Source of the DNA: Lachnospiraceae bacterium UBA4317
GTDB lineage: Bacteria > Bacillota_A > Clostridia > Lachnospirales > Lachnospiraceae
DNA: 7,224 bases
NCBI GenBank assembly: GCA_002394525.1
Contig: DGUF01000029.1
Location: 1-7,224, forward strand
Direction of reading: 5' to 3'
Position 1 is the stretch's first letter. Every line of letters starts with the position of its first letter. This document shows positions 5,685 through 7,224 of the stretch, one piece after another. Position numbers and translations under genes: made by a program. The notes beneath the pieces were generated by a model. That model was not told where the DNA came from. It saw only the letters and a program-made list of their open reading frames with translations, and did no database searches.

Positions 5685-6344
5685 CGGGAGGTCCCCCGGG
5701 TCAGCGGGTTGTGTCTCCAGCAGATACCCGTGTCCGGAGGGAAGCTGCCAGGAATAGTAGGAAAAAGAGTTTTCTCCGGCGCCGGAATCCGTTTTTGCAT
5801 CCGGCGTTTCTGTATCCGGTTTTGTATCCGGGCCGGTTTTTTCATCATCCCCGGTTCTCTCTGTCCGGCCCAGCCGGTCCAGCAGGGCCATCTGGGTCCC
5901 CCCGTGGGCCACGATCACGACCGGGTTGTCGCCCTCTTTTTCCGCCAGGGACAAAACCTCGCCAAAGGCCCGGCATACCCTGTCGCAGTACTGGTCTCTC
6001 GACTCCCCGCCGGGGCAGGGGCCCAGGCACAGGCCGTCCACCCAGGCCCGGTAATCGGGGTCATTTTCCATTTCCATATAGTTGCGGCCTTCAAAGGCGC
6101 CGAAGTCCATCTCATGCAGGTCCGGGACCACGACCTGGTCCGTCTGCGGGAACAGGATGGAGGCTGTCTCCCGGGCCCGGCAGAGGGGGGAGACGTACAC
6201 CCGCGCCGGCCGGATCTTTGCCCTGGTCAGTTCGGCGCGGCCCTCCGCGGAGAGCGGCGCGTCCGTGATCCCCTGATAGCGCTTTTCCGCCTGCAGAGCC
6301 GTCCTGCCGTGACGGATCAGATAGACTGTTTTTGCAGAGGACAT
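5640..6344 (-). CDS. Histidine phosphatase family protein with an internal insertion
   Basis: Phosphoglycerate-mutase-like phosphatase of 234 residues, in the family that includes CobC (alpha-ribazole phosphatase). The catalytic pieces are present: RHG with H12 in YLIRHGRT (8-15), YVSPLCRARETASILFP (50-66), EMDFGAFEGRNY (78-89), PGGESRDQYCDR (111-122), and the second histidine H147 in VIVAHGGTQM. Relatives I know are near 200 residues, with RPER followed almost directly by YYDxHxxNGxGYL. Here about 33 hydrophilic Asp/Thr/Lys/Pro-rich residues (161-193) separate RTER from YYSWQLPSGHGYLLE. The DNA beneath is built from imperfect copies of ATCCGG-T-rich units. The start at 6344 has GGAGGAAG just upstream; the frame is open further back only because it shadows bioY. 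The gene follows bioY after 110 bases, probably in one transcript. Substrate is not identifiable. Confidence 0.85.
   Translation of the reverse strand: MSSAKTVYLIRHGRTALQAEKRYQGITDAPLSAEGRAELTRAKIRPARVYVSPLCRARETASILFPQTDQVVVPDLHEMDFGAFEGRNYMEMENDPDYRAWVDGLCLGPCPGGESRDQYCDRVCRAFGEVLSLAEKEGDNPVVIVAHGGTQMALLDRLGRTERTGDDEKTGPDTKPDTETPDAKTDSGAGENSFSYYSWQLPSGHGYLLETQPADPGDLPNLRILGKQDFTAAK
5757..5865 (-). repeat. Imperfect codon-phased repeats encoding the phosphatase insertion
   Basis: Plus-strand ATCCG occurs repeatedly at 12-18 base steps between T-rich stretches (for example ATCCGGCGTTTCTGT and ATCCGGTTTTGT). On the coding strand these give PDTKPDTETPDAKTD. The steps are multiples of three, so copy-number change would keep the frame. 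Growth of the insertion by replication slippage is inferred. Confidence 0.55.
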
Positions 6345-6454
6345 TTGCTTCCTCCCTCGTATGAGCAATTGATAACTATTCCGCAGGAAGCAGAGGCCGC
6401 GCTCCGGAATCGGGACCTGGTCAATTATTTTCCCGGCATGGGCCGGTGCCCGGA
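6345..6454 (-). other. Spacer between bioY and the phosphatase gene
   Basis: This 110-base gap contains a short hairpin (CCGGC 6433-6437 with GCCGG 6442-6446) but no T-run after it on the minus strand, so it is not a normal terminator. ATTCCG (6378-6383) and CGGAAT (6405-6410) form a loose inverted repeat. I see no convincing promoter: a TTGACC is present with no -10 box at the right spacing. Read-through from bioY is the simplest reading. Confidence 0.4.
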
Positions 6455-7051
6455 TCAGGACCTGATTCTGCGGAAGATGGGCAGCATCTTGTCCGTGATG
6501 ACGGCTGCCATGACGCAGAGGCAGAAGTCCGGTACGACTGTGCTCAAAAACCAGACTGTGATCAGTTCCCTGATGCCGATCCCGTCGGTTCCGGGCAGGA
6601 GGAAATTGAACATGATGAAATAGTAGACAAGGCCGCAGGCATAATAGGCCATCTCCCCGCAAAAGGCGGCGAAGAGCAGGTGGGAGAGCTTCGAGTGGTC
6701 CAGCTTCTCCATCAGCTTGCCGGCCACGAACGCGGCCGCCGCAAAGCCGATCAGGAAGCCGAAGGTGGGCCTGGCCAGATAGCCGATGCCGCCGCCGTGG
6801 GCAAAGATGGGGACGCCCGCGAGTCCTATGATCAGGTAGGAGAGCACACTCAGAAATCCCAGTCTGGCTCCCAGAAAGAAGCCCGCCAGCAGGGCGAAGA
6901 GAAACTGAAGGGAAAATGTCACCATAAAGGGACCGATCGGAAGCATGACCTTGATAAAGGCCCCGACTGCGACCAGCGCAGCGAACATACCCGCATAAAC
7001 GATTCCCTGCGTCTTTCCAAGAGCGATAGTACCCGTATTCTGTGTTCTCAT
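6455..7051 (-). CDS. bioY: BioY biotin transporter substrate-binding subunit
   Basis: Membrane S component of an energy-coupling-factor (ECF) vitamin transporter that captures biotin. The 198-residue product has the usual BioY length and about six membrane helices. The signature GLAGVPIFAHGGGIGYLARPTFGFLIGF spans 76-103, and PDFCLC (174-179) near the last helix contains the conserved Asp (D175). The start at 7051 has GAAGGGAG about five bases upstream. No ATPase (EcfA) or EcfT gene is adjacent, so it probably shares a common ECF module encoded elsewhere; some BioY proteins can also act alone. No biotin synthesis gene is near. It heads a probable two-gene unit with the phosphatase and has a leader of about 120 bases containing hairpins. 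Confidence 0.95.
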   Translation of the reverse strand: MRTQNTGTIALGKTQGIVYAGMFAALVAVGAFIKVMLPIGPFMVTFSLQFLFALLAGFFLGARLGFLSVLSYLIIGLAGVPIFAHGGGIGYLARPTFGFLIGFAAAAFVAGKLMEKLDHSKLSHLLFAAFCGEMAYYACGLVYYFIMFNFLLPGTDGIGIRELITVWFLSTVVPDFCLCVMAAVITDKMLPIFRRIRS

Positions 7052-7096
7052 TTTTTCTCCCTTCCGAACATGCCGCCCGACAGAGCGGCTGAGCGA

Positions 7097-7122
7097 GGAG
7101 AAATCCCGGAACGGGTTTCTCC
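7097..7122 (-). promoter_or_regulatory. Strong hairpin in the bioY leader
   Basis: GGAGAAA (7097-7103) pairs with TTTCTCC (7116-7122). After one unpaired T, CCCG (7105-7108) pairs with CGGG (7112-7115) around a three-base loop, eleven pairs in all. It ends 45 bases before the bioY start codon. No T-run follows, so it is not a terminator itself. A 10-bp palindrome, CAGGCGCCTG (7133-7142), lies next to it. Confidence 0.5.
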
Positions 7123-7146
7123 AATGCGATCACAGGCGCCTGAGCG

Positions 7147-7166
7147 AAAAAACGCTATCGAGCGTT
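7147..7166 (-). terminator. Short terminator-like hairpin upstream of bioY
   Basis: On the minus strand AACGCT (7166-7161) pairs with AGCGTT (7156-7151) around a four-base loop. TTTTTT (7152-7147) follows, its first two T's shared with the stem. It could end an upstream gene beyond the window or act as an attenuator in the bioY leader. CGCTC is repeated four times between 7083 and 7164 on this strand and could give alternative pairings. Confidence 0.45.
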
Positions 7167-7177
7167 AATTCTCTCTC

Positions 7178-7211
7178 TTTAATTACAGTCTGTGTAATAA
7201 CATGATGTAAG
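7178..7211 (-). promoter_or_regulatory. Candidate bioY promoter overlapping an inverted repeat
   Basis: On the minus strand TGTAAT (7187-7182, five of six -10 matches) stands 18 bases after CTTACA (7211-7206, four of six -35 matches). An inverted repeat covers the -10 and spacer: ATTACA (7182-7187) with TGTAAT (7193-7198), extendable to ten-base arms (7178-7187, 7193-7202) with two mismatches. The place suits a repressor such as BirA, but the sequence does not match the TTGTTAAC-type BirA half-sites known to me, so the regulator is open. Confidence 0.5.
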
Positions 7212-7224
7212 GGTCAAAAGGTGG

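Noticed and set aside
5546..5848. Minus-strand 100-residue frame over the 47-bp repeats
   Set aside because: It is a shifted reading of the phosphatase end that borrows the stop from a downstream repeat copy; it has no ribosome site or domain.
6433..6446. Terminator between bioY and the phosphatase gene
   Set aside because: The five-pair hairpin is followed on the minus strand by an A-rich, not T-rich, sequence.
5640..7133. A single 497-residue minus-strand protein covering the bioY region and the phosphatase
   Set aside because: The N-terminal half is the wrong-frame reading of bioY. A clear ribosome site and start at 6344 and the bioY protein in another frame show two separate genes.

Overview
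The window looks like a stretch of chromosome from an anaerobic, GC-rich Bacillota, most likely class Clostridia and possibly Lachnospiraceae. The grounds are a butyryl-CoA:acetate CoA-transferase-like gene, a CwlT-type lysozyme, a BioY biotin transporter subunit, strong AGGAGG-type ribosome binding sites, and several hairpin-plus-T-run terminators. This placement is inferred from gene content; there is no marker gene. All seven genes recognised as real lie on the minus strand, so transcription runs from high to low coordinates. I see no tRNA, rRNA, insertion sequence, CRISPR array or phage gene.

In transcription order: (1) 7224-5418 holds an upstream leader with a promoter, a palindrome and hairpins, then bioY, then a histidine phosphatase. 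The phosphatase carries an unusual hydrophilic insertion, and its 3' end has been tandemly copied as a 47-bp repeat. A strong terminator follows (5418-5464). (2) 5380-4149 has a good promoter and a structured leader, then a small ABM-fold monooxygenase-like gene and a membrane-anchored lysozyme-like gene, probably co-transcribed. (3) 4040-2415 has two perfect inverted repeats just upstream of a near-consensus promoter, then the CoA-transferase gene (but-like) and a very strong terminator. (4) 2351-21 has an extended -10 promoter with an overlapping palindrome, then a Phd/YefM-type antitoxin and PIN-domain toxin whose ends overlap (TGATG). An AGCS sodium:alanine/glycine symporter follows with no terminator in between, ending at a bidirectional terminator.

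The physiological picture is a fermenter that imports biotin (BioY) and amino acids with sodium (AGCS) and probably makes butyrate through a CoA-transferase. The four units do not form one pathway. I found no clearly new multi-gene system. The parts most worth a second look are the 47-bp tandem copies of a gene's 3' end, the insertion inside the phosphatase domain, the paired palindromes upstream of the CoA-transferase promoter, and the folded leaders of bioY and the ABM gene.
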